Source of the DNA: Gordonia prachuapensis
GTDB lineage: Bacteria; Actinomycetota; Actinomycetes; Mycobacteriales; Mycobacteriaceae
Direction: 5' to 3'
Assembly: GCF_036350515.1 (NCBI RefSeq)
Contig: NZ_JAZDUE010000002.1
Span: forward strand, 186,001-250,000
Length of the DNA: 64,000 nt
Part shown: one piece after another, positions 32,916-41,644 of the stretch
Position numbering within the stretch: position 1 is the first letter of the stretch
How the letters are laid out: each line of letters starts with the position of its first letter
The notes under the pieces: generated by a model
Told to the model about the DNA's origin: nothing
The model's database searches: none
The model's input: the letters and a program-made list of their open reading frames with translations, nothing else
Position numbers and translations under genes: made by a program

Positions 32916-33461
32916 TCAGGCGCCCGTGGTGGCGTCGTCGTCGGACTGCTCCTGTGTGGTGTCGCCGGGCACCTGGCTCTGCTGGTCCGGAATCTGTCCG
33001 GGCTGCTGCCCCGGCATCTGTCCCGGCATCTGACCCTGCTGGCCCGGCATCTGACCGAAGCCGCCGGAGCCGCCCGGCGGCATCTGCCCGTAGCCGCCCG
33101 CACCTCCGGGTCCGCCCATGCCACCGCGCTGCATATTCATGCCCGGCCCCTGGTCCGACGTCGAGTCGGCGACCACGTAACCGGCGCCGAAGCCGACGAG
33201 GCCGAACACGGCGGCGATCCCGATGCCGCCGGCGATCACCGCGTTGCGCACCTTGTCGGTGACGCCGTTGGGCTGCTGCGGCGGCATCGGCTGCTGGGGG
33301 GCATGCGGCGCGTACGGACCGTTCGGCGGCGCTGAACCAGCGGGGGTGATCGGCTCCGTCGGAGCGTTGTCGACCGGCTGATCGGGTGTCACACCCGCTT
33401 GGGGTTCTGCAGGCTGCGAGTCGGGCCGCTGTTCGTCGGCTCCGCCGTGTGGTGTGGACAT
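32916..33461 (-). CDS. Single-pass membrane protein with Met/Gln/Pro/Gly-rich repeats
   Basis: 181 residues, unrecognised function. Residues 1-65 are Pro/Gln-rich and cytoplasmic. One helix ('VIAGGIGIAAVFGLVGFGAGYVV') spans about 74-96. The outer domain is low-complexity: 'GPGMNMQRGGMGGPGG' followed by repeats of PGQMPGQQ and GFGQMPGQQGQ type, then an acidic Ser/Asp tail. Met- and Gly-rich extracytoplasmic tails can bind Cu(I), but there is no His or Cys cluster to support this. The repeat DNA makes length variation between strains likely. Confidence 0.7.
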   Translation of the reverse strand: MSTPHGGADEQRPDSQPAEPQAGVTPDQPVDNAPTEPITPAGSAPPNGPYAPHAPQQPMPPQQPNGVTDKVRNAVIAGGIGIAAVFGLVGFGAGYVVADSTSDQGPGMNMQRGGMGGPGGAGGYGQMPPGGSGGFGQMPGQQGQMPGQMPGQQPGQIPDQQSQVPGDTTQEQSDDDATTGA

Positions 33462-33814
33462 CGATGTCTCACTTTCGTCGTGGGAAAAGTGCCATCCACG
33501 GTGCGGACGCGTCCTGTCCGCCGACTGTCACGAAGCTGTCAGGTGGCTGTGCGATTCGACGAACCGGGCCCTTCGTGACCCTTCGATACGCTCGCAAGCT
33601 CGCCACTCAGGGCGGCGCGCTCGCACGCTCGCTCCACCCGATGATCGAGTAGCCCGCGAGCCGCCAGGCGAGCGTGCGTATCGAGATCGAGTTCCGAGGT
33701 CTCGATACGCCTCGTCGCAAGCTCCTCGGCTACTCGACCAGCGGTTGGGGCGACCCTTCGATACCCTTCGATACGCTCGCAAGCTCGCTCCTCAGGGACC
33801 GGCGTGACGGCAGC
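33462..33814. repeat. Gene-free stretch with several dispersed repeat copies
   Basis: 353 bases between two convergently unrelated minus-strand genes with no credible coding frame. CTTCGATACGCTCGCAAGCTCGC occurs twice (about 33579-33601 and 33768-33790). Between them are inverted elements GATCGAGTAGC/GCTACTCGACC and CGTATCGAGA/GGTCTCGATACGCC of the same family as at 25092-25204. The copies are fragmented and tandemly nested, as if one element inserted into another. Confidence 0.7.
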
Positions 33815-34234
33815 TCACTCCACGCTCACCTGATAGAACACCGAACCCGGTCCCCCCGCTGCGCCCGAGGTGCTGCCGACCTGCACCCAGTAGTCGGCTC
33901 CCTCCTTGGTCGCCGACAACACGACGACCCGCTGCGCCCCCTCGGTGGTGCGTTGGGATTCGGTGAAGCCGCTGTCGGTGAGGGTCGTCACCGCCGCGTC
34001 GAGCGTGTTGCCCTCGCCCGGTGCCGCCTGCACGGTCACCGACCAGCCATCGGCGCGCGAACCGTCGGCACTCAAGACCGTGCCGTCCACCAGAGGCACC
34101 TGCTCAGCAGGGAAATCCTGAGGTAGGGCGGCGCCCGCGGGAGGGGCCTCCTCCGCCTCGCCGCAGCCGGCGAGAACCACGATTGCCGCCACCAGGACGA
34201 CCAGCAGGGCCGCCAACCTGTCGAAGCGCTTCAC
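33815..34234 (-). CDS. Putative lipoprotein
   Basis: 139 residues from GTG 34234. The frame is open to 34366, but starts upstream would overlap the divergent mrpA start, while GTG 34234 gives a classical lipoprotein signal: 'KRFDRLAALLVVLVAAIVV' then lipobox LAGC with the acylated Cys at residue 24. The mature part begins acidic ('GEAEEAPPAG') and contains a beta-rich domain ('GWSVTVQAAPGEGNTLDAA', 'TTEGAQRVVVLSATKEG', 'SVFYQVSVE'). Possibly a surface-exposed binding or adaptor protein; no family recognised. Divergent from the Mrp antiporter operon. Confidence 0.75.
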   Translation of the reverse strand: MKRFDRLAALLVVLVAAIVVLAGCGEAEEAPPAGAALPQDFPAEQVPLVDGTVLSADGSRADGWSVTVQAAPGEGNTLDAAVTTLTDSGFTESQRTTEGAQRVVVLSATKEGADYWVQVGSTSGAAGGPGSVFYQVSVE

Positions 34235-34265
34235 CTTCGCAACGGTAAAGTAGTCGGCGCGGGCC

Positions 34266-37223
34266 ATGCCCGTGACACCCCGCCCTACACGTGAAAGACG
34301 GTGTGCCCACTTGATCGGTGTGCTGGTTGCGCTAGCGCTCAGCGCGCTGTGTGCACCCCCGATCATCCGCTGGTTGGGTACGCGGGGCTTCTACGTTCTC
34401 GCCCTGGCGCCCGCGGGTGCGCTGGTGTGGGTCATCGCCAATTGGCCGAGAGCGGGCGAATCGCCGGCCGTCCAGACGATCGAGTGGGTCCCGGTCCTCG
34501 ACATGGAGATCGTCACCCGGTTCGACACGCTCAGCGCGATCCTGTCGGTATTGATCCTCGGTGTCGGGGCACTGGTGCTCTGCTACTGCGCCCACTACTT
34601 CGACGATGCCCGCCCGCGGGTCGCGGTCTTCGGCGGCGAGATGATCGCCTTCGCGGCCGCCATGTTCGGACTGGTCGTCAGCGACAACATGCTGGTGCTG
34701 TACGTGTTCTGGGAACTCACCACCGTGTTGTCGTTCATGCTGGTCGGTTTCTACGGCATCCGCGCCACCGCACGCCGCGCCGCGACGCAGGCGCTGCTGG
34801 TCACCACGGCCGGCGGTCTCGCGATGCTCGTCGGCATCATCATGCTCGGCGAGCGGACCGGCAGCTATCTGCTGTCCGACCTGCTCGCCGATCCCCCTGC
34901 CGACGGCGTCTACGCCAGCGTCGCCGTCGTGCTGCTGCTGATCGGCGCACTCAGCAAATCGGCGATCGTGCCGTTCCACTTCTGGCTGCCGGGCGCGATG
35001 GCCGCACCGACACCCGTCAGCGCCTACCTCCACGCCGCGGCGATGGTGAAGGCCGGCATCTACCTGATCGCCCGCCTCGCACCCGCGTTCGCCGAAACCC
35101 CGAGCTGGCATGTCGCCGTCGTCGTCCTGGGCATGATCACGATGATCCTCGGCGGTTGGCGATCACTACGCGAACTCGACCTCAAGCTGGTGCTGGCGTT
35201 CGGCACGGTGTCGCAGCTGGGATTCCTCGCGGTGCTGGTCGGCATCGGCGACGCGAACGTCGCGATGGCCGGGCTCGCGATGCTGGTCGCGCACGCGCTG
35301 TTCAAGGCGGCGCTGTTCATGGTCGTCGGGATCATCGACCACTCCACCGGTACCCGCGACATCCGCAAGCTGGCCCGTCTCGGCCAACGACTGCCCGTCC
35401 TGGCGTTGACCGCGGCGGTGGCCGGCGCCAGCATGGCCGGCCTGCCGTTCACCATCGGATTCGTCGGCAAGGAAACCGCGTTCGCCTCCGTGTGGGACAC
35501 CGGCGCATACCTGCCGTGGCAGTCGGAGACCATCGACATCGTCCTGGTCATCGGATCGGTGATCACCTTCGCCTACACGTGCCGGTTCCTGTGGGGCGCT
35601 TTCGGCCGCAAGGTCCGCTCGACGCCGAGCCCGGCCGTCGCCAAGATGCACCCGCCGGGCGCGATGTTCTACCTGGCACCCGTCCTCCTGGCGGTCGCGG
35701 GTGTGGCCGCCGGGTTCCTCAGCCCGCAGATCGGCTCGCTGTTCGAACCGTATGCCGAGACGCTGCCCGCATACGGCCACAAGCTGGAGCATCTGGCCAT
35801 GTGGCACGGCTTCGGACTGCCCGTGGTCTTCTCGATCATCGTCGTGGTCGGCGGTGCGCTGCTGTTCCTGCTGGTCCGGCAACTTCGCGGGAAGATCTTC
35901 CGTTATCGGCCACTGGTCAACGCCGACCGCATCTACGACGCCGCGCTGCGCGGTGCGGACACGCTGTCGCTGATGCTGACCCGCAACACCCAGCGCGGAT
36001 CGTTGCCGATCACCCAGGGCGTGATCCTGTCGACAGCGATCATCCTGCCGACGGTCGTCCTCGCGTGGGGTGGCCGAAACCAGTTGGACTGGCGCGGTTT
36101 CGACTCGGCGTCGCAGGCGGTCATCGGAGGCGTCATCGCGGTGTGCGGGGTGGCCGCGGTGATCCTGCGCAACCGACTCGCCGCCGTACTCGTCGTCGGA
36201 CTGACCGGCTACGGCGCCGGGATGCTGTTCGCGCTCTACGGCGCCCCCGACCTGGCGCTCACCCAGTTCCTGGTGGAGACGCTGACCCTGGTCATCTTCG
36301 TGCTGGTGCTGCGTAAGCTGCCCGCCGAACCCGAACCACGTCACGCCACCGGGTTCAAGCCGCTGCGGGCGCTGATCGGGGTGGCCTTCGGCGCGAGCCT
36401 CGTGGTGATCGGCCTCTTCGCCGCGGCCGCCCGCTCCGAACAACCGGTGCAGGTCGACATCCCCGCTGCCGCCTACGAGTTCGGGCAGGGCGCCAACGCG
36501 GTCAACGTGCTACTGGTCGACATCCGTGCATGGGACACCCTCGGCGAGGTGTGTGTGCTCATCGTCGCGGCGACCGGGGTGGCCTCGATGGTCTTCCGCA
36601 ACCGCCGCTTCGGCGCGGTGCCGCGCGTCGCCGACGCGGCCCGGATGCAGGCCGGGATCAACGGCGAGGACGTCGACGACCCGGTACCGCCCGACCGCAC
36701 CCGCTGGCTGCTGGGCAGCGACTTCCGCGACCCCCGACACCGGTCGATGGTCCTCGAGGCGACCACGCGCCTGATCTTCCCGACGATGGTGGTGCTGTCG
36801 GTCTACTTCTTCTACGCCGGCCACAACGCACCCGGCGGCGGATTCGCCGGCGGCCTGACCATGGGTCTCGCGCTCGTCCTGCGGTATCTGGCCGGCGGTC
36901 GCTACGAACTCGGTGAGGCACTACCGGTGGAACCCGGCCGCATTCTGGGAGCCGGCCTGGCGATCTCCGCGGGCACCGCGGTGACGTCGTTGTTCCTCGG
37001 GGCGCCGGCACTGTCGTCGGCGGTCTTCGAGGTGACCCTGCCCGTCCTGGGCGACATCAAACTGGTGACCGCGCTCTTCTTCGACCTCGGGATCTACCTG
37101 ATCGTCGTCGGGCTCGTGCTCGACGTACTGCGCAGCCTCGGCGCCCGCCTCGACATCGAGCGCACATCCGCCGAACGGCAGCCAGCCCCGATCCCGGCGA
37201 CAGCGTCGGAGGTGCCGGGATGA
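34266..37223 (+). CDS. mnhA: Mrp antiporter subunit A fused to B (MnhA/MrpAB)
   Basis: 985 residues. The proton-pumping NADH dehydrogenase-like core has 'LYVFWELTTVLSFMLVGF' with the key Glu, the Lys in 'IGALSKSAIVPFHFWLPGAM', and 'PVSAYLHAAAMVKAGIYL'. The region around residues 640-760 is the DUF4040/MrpA C-terminal part. From about residue 815 an MnhB domain ('LIFPTMVVLSVYFFYAGHNA', 'GGGFAGGLTMGLALVLRYLAGG') is fused, as usual in actinobacteria. TTG 34311 (MIGVLVALALSALC...) is a possible true start. It is the first gene of a six-gene operon with stop-start overlaps that encodes a Na+(K+)/H+ antiporter complex in the membrane. Confidence 0.93.
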   Translation: MPVTPRPTRERRCAHLIGVLVALALSALCAPPIIRWLGTRGFYVLALAPAGALVWVIANWPRAGESPAVQTIEWVPVLDMEIVTRFDTLSAILSVLILGVGALVLCYCAHYFDDARPRVAVFGGEMIAFAAAMFGLVVSDNMLVLYVFWELTTVLSFMLVGFYGIRATARRAATQALLVTTAGGLAMLVGIIMLGERTGSYLLSDLLADPPADGVYASVAVVLLLIGALSKSAIVPFHFWLPGAMAAPTPVSAYLHAAAMVKAGIYLIARLAPAFAETPSWHVAVVVLGMITMILGGWRSLRELDLKLVLAFGTVSQLGFLAVLVGIGDANVAMAGLAMLVAHALFKAALFMVVGIIDHSTGTRDIRKLARLGQRLPVLALTAAVAGASMAGLPFTIGFVGKETAFASVWDTGAYLPWQSETIDIVLVIGSVITFAYTCRFLWGAFGRKVRSTPSPAVAKMHPPGAMFYLAPVLLAVAGVAAGFLSPQIGSLFEPYAETLPAYGHKLEHLAMWHGFGLPVVFSIIVVVGGALLFLLVRQLRGKIFRYRPLVNADRIYDAALRGADTLSLMLTRNTQRGSLPITQGVILSTAIILPTVVLAWGGRNQLDWRGFDSASQAVIGGVIAVCGVAAVILRNRLAAVLVVGLTGYGAGMLFALYGAPDLALTQFLVETLTLVIFVLVLRKLPAEPEPRHATGFKPLRALIGVAFGASLVVIGLFAAAARSEQPVQVDIPAAAYEFGQGANAVNVLLVDIRAWDTLGEVCVLIVAATGVASMVFRNRRFGAVPRVADAARMQAGINGEDVDDPVPPDRTRWLLGSDFRDPRHRSMVLEATTRLIFPTMVVLSVYFFYAGHNAPGGGFAGGLTMGLALVLRYLAGGRYELGEALPVEPGRILGAGLAISAGTAVTSLFLGAPALSSAVFEVTLPVLGDIKLVTALFFDLGIYLIVVGLVLDVLRSLGARLDIERTSAERQPAPIPATASEVPG

Positions 37224-37819
37224 GCATCAACCTCGGATTCCTCATCGTCATCGGCATCCTCGCCGCCAGCGGCGCCTACCTGCTGATGGAACGCAGCCTC
37301 ATCCGGATGCTGCTGGGTCTGCTGCTGTGCAGCAACGCCGTCAACCTGCTGATCCTGGTGGTGTCCGGCGGCATGGGAAATCCGCCCATCATGGGTCGTG
37401 CGTCGGAGAACCGCGTCGCCGACGCCGACCCACTGGCCCAGGCGATGATCCTCACGGCCATCGTCATCACGATGGGCATCGCGGCGTTCGTCCTCTCGCT
37501 CGTATATCGGCTGTTCGTCATCAACCGCGACGACGTGGACGTCGACGACGACCCCGAGGACCGCAAGGTGGCCACCGGATCACTGCGCTCCGCGCCGGAC
37601 CGTGACCGCAGCGACGACCCCGAGACCCTCGCCGACACCTCCGCGGGCGACCTCTTCGACGACGAGGGCAACCCGCTGACCGCCGAGGAATTCGCGAAAC
37701 GACACCGCGAGGTGATCGAGACCGACCTGATGCCCGAGGACGCGGACGTCATCGACGAGGTCGGCCCCGACGGCCGCGACTCCTCGTCACCCGGCCCGAC
37801 CGACGGGGGTAGCCGATGA
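37220..37819 (+). CDS. mnhC: Mrp antiporter subunit C
   Basis: 199 residues. The NuoK-like core (residues 1-100) has three helices with 'GAYLLMERSLIRMLLGLLL', 'NAVNLLIL' and 'PLAQAMILTAIVITMGIAAF'. The remaining ~90 residues form an unusually long, acidic cytoplasmic tail rich in Asp/Glu, not present in typical ~115-residue MnhC proteins. Overlaps the mnhA stop and the mnhD start by four bases each. Confidence 0.92.
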   Translation: MSINLGFLIVIGILAASGAYLLMERSLIRMLLGLLLCSNAVNLLILVVSGGMGNPPIMGRASENRVADADPLAQAMILTAIVITMGIAAFVLSLVYRLFVINRDDVDVDDDPEDRKVATGSLRSAPDRDRSDDPETLADTSAGDLFDDEGNPLTAEEFAKRHREVIETDLMPEDADVIDEVGPDGRDSSSPGPTDGGSR

Positions 37820-39423
37820 CCCCGCAACCGTCATGGGTTCCCGTGCTCATCGTGCTGCCGACGCTCGTACCGATCGTCGCGGCCGCCCTCACCCTGCTGC
37901 TGGGCCGCAGCCCACGAATCCAACGACCGGTCACCGTCGGCGCCATCCTCACCGCGTTCATCGCGTCGTGCGTCCTGCTCTGGCTGACCAACGAATACGG
38001 GACGTTCGCGGTCAATATCGGCGGGTGGGGCGACCGCGGATTCCCCAACGGCCCGCTCGGCATCACCCTTGTCGTCGACCAGCTGGCGGCGTTGATGCTG
38101 GTGGTGTCGACCATCGTGCTGCTGTGTGTCGTCGTCTACGCCATCGGCCAGGGCATCCGGGACGGCACGACACATCAGCCGGTGTCGATCTTCCTGCCGA
38201 CCTACCTGATCCTCACCGCAGGCGTCTGCAACGCATTCCTCGCCGGCGACCTGTTCAACCTGTTCGTCTCGTTCGAGGTGCTGCTGGCGTCGAGCTTCGT
38301 ACTGCTGACCCTGGGCGCCAGCGCCGAACGCGTCCGCGCGGGTGCGTCGTACGTGATGGTGTCGATGGTGTCGTCGCTGATCTTCCTGTCGGGGATCGCC
38401 TTCGCCTACGCGACCACCGGCACGCTCAACCTCGCGGAGATGGCCGCCCGTCTCGACGACGTCCCCGACGGCACCCGCAACGCGCTGTACGCGGTGTTGC
38501 TCGTCGCCTTCGGGATCAAGGCGGCGGTGTTCCCGCTGTCGAGCTGGTTGCCCGACTCCTACCCGACCGCGCCCGCCCCGGTGACCGCGGTGTTCGCCGG
38601 CCTCCTCACCAAGGTCGGTGTGTACGCGATCGTCCGTGCCCACACGCTGCTGTTCCCCGGCGGTTCCTTGGACACGATGTTGCTGATCGCCGGACTCGCG
38701 ACGATGCTGATCGGCATCTTCGGCGCGATCGCCCAGTCCGACATCAAGCGGCTCCTGTCGTTCACCCTGGTCAGCCACATCGGATACATGGTCTTCGGGA
38801 TCGCGCTGTCGTCGCGGTTCGGATTGTCGGCGGCGATCTACTACGTCGCCCACCACATCCTGGTCCAGACCACCCTGTTCCTGGTCGTCGGACTGATCGA
38901 GAGACAGGCCGGGTCGTCGTCGCTGCGCCGGCTCGGTGGGCTGATGGCCAGCCCCGTGCTCGCGGCGCTGTTCCTGATACCCGCGCTCAACCTGGGTGGG
39001 ATTCCGCCGTTCTCCGGCTTCGTCGGCAAGGTCGCGCTGCTCGAGGCGGGCGTGCAGGACGGCTCGGTCCTCGCCTGGATCCTGGTCGCCGGGTCGGTGG
39101 TGACCAGCCTGCTCACCCTCTACGTGGTGGCACGCGTCTGGACCAAGGGGTTCTGGCGCCCACGTGCCGATGCGCCGGAGGGCGACCTGTCCGACAAGGC
39201 CCCGTCCGCGTTGCTCGACGAGAGCACCGACGTCGCTTTCGACGACCGCGACGATGTCGGCCGCATGCCTGCCGGGATGGTGGCGCCGACCGTGGTGATG
39301 GTGGTCGCCGGACTCGTCCTCACCCTGTTCGCCGGTCCGATCTTCGGTTTCACCGACCGCGCGGCCACCGACATCACCGACCGTGGCATCTACATCGAGG
39401 CGGTCCTGGGGAGTGACCGATGA
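37816..39423 (+). CDS. mnhD: Mrp antiporter subunit D
   Basis: 535 residues, NuoN/M-like antiporter subunit with about 14 helices. Key features: 'FNLFVSFEVLLASSFVLL' (conserved Glu in TM5), Lys in 'FGIKAAVFPLSSWLPDSYP', and 'APVTAVFAGLLTKVGVYAI' (Lys of TM8). A cytoplasmic acidic insertion ('EGDLSDKAPSALLDESTD') lies before the last helix. With MnhA it forms the proton/cation translocating module. Overlaps both neighbours by ATGA. Confidence 0.94.
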   Translation: MTPQPSWVPVLIVLPTLVPIVAAALTLLLGRSPRIQRPVTVGAILTAFIASCVLLWLTNEYGTFAVNIGGWGDRGFPNGPLGITLVVDQLAALMLVVSTIVLLCVVVYAIGQGIRDGTTHQPVSIFLPTYLILTAGVCNAFLAGDLFNLFVSFEVLLASSFVLLTLGASAERVRAGASYVMVSMVSSLIFLSGIAFAYATTGTLNLAEMAARLDDVPDGTRNALYAVLLVAFGIKAAVFPLSSWLPDSYPTAPAPVTAVFAGLLTKVGVYAIVRAHTLLFPGGSLDTMLLIAGLATMLIGIFGAIAQSDIKRLLSFTLVSHIGYMVFGIALSSRFGLSAAIYYVAHHILVQTTLFLVVGLIERQAGSSSLRRLGGLMASPVLAALFLIPALNLGGIPPFSGFVGKVALLEAGVQDGSVLAWILVAGSVVTSLLTLYVVARVWTKGFWRPRADAPEGDLSDKAPSALLDESTDVAFDDRDDVGRMPAGMVAPTVVMVVAGLVLTLFAGPIFGFTDRAATDITDRGIYIEAVLGSDR

Positions 39424-40208
39424 ACAACCGAGAGCCGGTCACCGTGCGGTCCCGCGTCATCACCGTGTGGCGGGTGTCGTTGCTGTTCCTGTTCTGGCAC
39501 ACGGTGAAGGTGCTGGTGTGGATTCGCGAGCGGGTGCGCATCCCACGCTGGCTGGGCAGCGACTCACGCGAGGTCGCGGTCCGCCTGTGGACCCTCGCGT
39601 GGTTGACGTTCGTCTGGGTGTTGTTGTGGGGCACCATCTCCTGGGCCAACATCATCGGCGGCCTGGTGCTGGCGATCGCCATCGTGACGCTGCTGCCGCT
39701 GCCCCGCGTGCCGGTCGAGGGACGCATCCATCCGATCGCGGTGGCGGTGATCCTCGGGCGTCTGATCGTCGACTTCTTCGTCTCCAGCGCGCAAGTGGCG
39801 TGGGCGGCCGTCCGGCCGGGAAAGCCCCCGCTCGGTGCGGTCATCCGCGTACGGGTGGCGATCAAATCCGACATGGTGCTGACACTGGCGGTCGACTACC
39901 TCAACCTCGTCCCCGGCACCATGGTGCTCGACATCGACCACCGACGCCGCATCCTCTACATCCATGTGTTCGACGTCCGGACCGAGAAGAAGGTACAGGC
40001 CTTCTACGATCAGGTCGCGTTTGTCGAGCGGTCGTTCATCCGGGCCTTCGAGCGCGACAGCGAATGGCATCCCAGCCCGTATCACGGCATCGACGACGAC
40101 TACTACCACCGGGTGCACGAGATCGGTCGGGCCGAGACGGAGACGGCAGTTCCCGTTGTCTACACCAACAGGCAGTCCGGAGACCCGGGCGATGGGAGCG
40201 GCCGGTGA
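39420..40208 (+). CDS. mnhE: Mrp antiporter subunit E
   Basis: 262 residues, longer than typical MnhE (~160). The N-terminal ~60 residues are extra and basic with a hydrophobic stretch ('WRVSLLFLFWHTVKVLVWI'). The core contains 'LTFVWVLLWGTISWANIIGG', then 'AIKSDMVLTLAVDYLNLVPG' and 'LYIHVFD' typical of the family. The C-terminal 40 residues after 'WHPSPYHGIDDDYYHR' are an extension. Accessory subunit of the antiporter. ATGA and GTGA overlaps with neighbours. Confidence 0.9.
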   Translation: MNNREPVTVRSRVITVWRVSLLFLFWHTVKVLVWIRERVRIPRWLGSDSREVAVRLWTLAWLTFVWVLLWGTISWANIIGGLVLAIAIVTLLPLPRVPVEGRIHPIAVAVILGRLIVDFFVSSAQVAWAAVRPGKPPLGAVIRVRVAIKSDMVLTLAVDYLNLVPGTMVLDIDHRRRILYIHVFDVRTEKKVQAFYDQVAFVERSFIRAFERDSEWHPSPYHGIDDDYYHRVHEIGRAETETAVPVVYTNRQSGDPGDGSGR

Positions 40209-40468
40209 GTTACGTCTGGATCACCGTGAGTGCGATGCTGATGGTCGCCGCCGTACTCACCACCGTGCGGGTCCTGCGCGGACCGTCGTCGCTGGATCGT
40301 CTCGTCGCGCTGGACACCATGATCGCGCTGAGCATGTGCGGGCTCGCCGCCTGGGCCGCCTACAGCCGCGACTCGACCGTGGTCCCGGCGATCGTCGCGT
40401 TGTCGCTGCTGAGTTTCGTCGGTTCCGTGGCCATCGCGCGCTACCGGGTGAGGGACGACGAGACATGA
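40205..40468 (+). CDS. mnhF: Mrp antiporter subunit F
   Basis: 87 residues, three helices. Contains the MnhF signature 'VRVLRGPSSLDRLVALDTM' and ends 'VGSVAIARYRVRDD'. GTG at 40205 overlaps the mnhE stop (GTGA), and the stop overlaps the mnhG ATG. The length is normal for the family. It is part of the hydrophobic accessory set E-F-G needed for complex assembly. Confidence 0.92.
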   Translation: MSYVWITVSAMLMVAAVLTTVRVLRGPSSLDRLVALDTMIALSMCGLAAWAAYSRDSTVVPAIVALSLLSFVGSVAIARYRVRDDET

Positions 40469-40797
40469 TCGGCGACATCATCTCCTCGGTCTTCCTGGTG
40501 CTCGGTGCGCTGCTGGCCCTGACCACCTCGATCGGCATGCTGCGGTTCAAGGACACGTTGAGCCGCATGCACGCGTCGACCAAGCCGCAGACCTTCGGGC
40601 TGTTGATGATGTTGATCGGCGCAATGATCCGTCTCGGCGGTCACGTCGACTTCGGCATGCTGGTGCTGGCCGGTTTGTTCGCGCTGATGACCGCACCCGT
40701 CATCGCCCACCGCATCGGCCGGCTCGTCTACCAGGAGCAGCGGGCCCGAGACGGGCTGATCTCGCGGGACGAGATGGAGAATCCGGCGGAGGATTAG
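40465..40797 (+). CDS. mnhG: Mrp antiporter subunit G
   Basis: 110 residues, three helices. The MnhG motif 'GMLRFKDTLSRMHASTKPQT' is clear, followed by 'GLLMMLIGAMIRLG' and 'MTAPVIAHRIGRLVYQE'. Final gene of the mnhA(B)-C-D-E-F-G operon. No terminator hairpin was found in the ~50 bases before the convergent TetR gene. Confidence 0.93.
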   Translation: MIGDIISSVFLVLGALLALTTSIGMLRFKDTLSRMHASTKPQTFGLLMMLIGAMIRLGGHVDFGMLVLAGLFALMTAPVIAHRIGRLVYQEQRARDGLISRDEMENPAED

Positions 40798-40846
40798 CCA
40801 GACCACCCGTCTGCCGTCATGGACGCGAAACTGCGTCCGCGTTTCG

Positions 40847-41527
40847 TCAGTCCCCTCCTTCCACGCTTGCGCTATCCATTCGTGCGCGGGCGGTCTCCGC
40901 CGCCGACGCCCCCAATGAGAGCCACAAGGATGTCAGGTCGTCAGCCAGTTGACCGCGTGTCACCGCGAGAGACCCGTCGGCCCAGGCCAGGATCGCTTGC
41001 GCTGTACCGCCGACCACGAACGGCGGCGCAGTCTGGGCGAGCGAGTCCGCCTCGAGTCGGACGTCGTGAATAGTGCGGGCGTGCTCGATCAGAACCGCGG
41101 TCAGCCCGACAATCGCGTCGGTGCGGCGGGAGTCGACAACGGGCGTCCCGGCGGCTCCGCCCAGCAACACCCTCGCCTTTCGGCGATCAGTACCCAACAC
41201 CCCGATGATCGCGTCGACCGCCGAGCGCGCCTGCACGTCGAGCGGACGGCCCAGCGTGTCGAGGTAGGCAGCCACCGCAGCGTCTGCAACCTGGGCTGAG
41301 AGGTCGTCTATCGCCGCCACCGCCACCGCGTCGAGATCGGCGAAGCTCTCGTAGAAGTAGCGCTTGTTGAGTTGTGCGTCGCTGCACAACCCGGCGACGG
41401 TGGTCGAACGCCAGCGACTCTCCGACATCGCGGTCAGCGCCGCATCGATCAGCGCGGCTCGACGACGCGCTACACGATCAGAAGCGGCCTCACCCCCATA
41501 GCTACGCTCCGGGCCCGTCGTGCTCAC
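40847..41527 (-). CDS. TetR family regulator
   Basis: 226 residues from GTG 41527, which has GGGAGGATGGC just upstream; the open frame beyond it covers the promoter. The HTH is 'RWRSTTVAGLCSDAQLNKRYFYESFADLDAV'. The recognition helix NKRYFYESF is characteristic of a TetR subset seen in mycobacteria. The C-terminal domain contains 'GTDRRKARVLLGGAAGTPVVD'. It is divergent from a two-gene unit (unknown protein plus SDR) 117 bases away, with a 12-base perfect palindrome near the latter, so it is the probable regulator of that unit. Confidence 0.87.
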   Translation of the reverse strand: MSTTGPERSYGGEAASDRVARRRAALIDAALTAMSESRWRSTTVAGLCSDAQLNKRYFYESFADLDAVAVAAIDDLSAQVADAAVAAYLDTLGRPLDVQARSAVDAIIGVLGTDRRKARVLLGGAAGTPVVDSRRTDAIVGLTAVLIEHARTIHDVRLEADSLAQTAPPFVVGGTAQAILAWADGSLAVTRGQLADDLTSLWLSLGASAAETARARMDSASVEGGD

Positions 41528-41612
41528 CTCGCCATCCTCCCATCGCCACCCGTCGACCGACCGTTGACAGGGGTAGGGTGATTCTGGCACATTCTTGTAC
41601 CAGTTATTTCCG

Positions 41613-41624
41613 ACACGATCGTGT
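41613..41624. promoter_or_regulatory. Palindrome in the TetR/41645 intergenic region
   Basis: ACACGATCGTGT, perfect 6+6 palindrome without spacer, 21 bases before the ATG of the gene at 41645. Candidate operator for the divergent TetR regulator by position only. Confidence 0.5.
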
Positions 41625-41644
41625 ATCAGAGAAGGACGAAGTGA

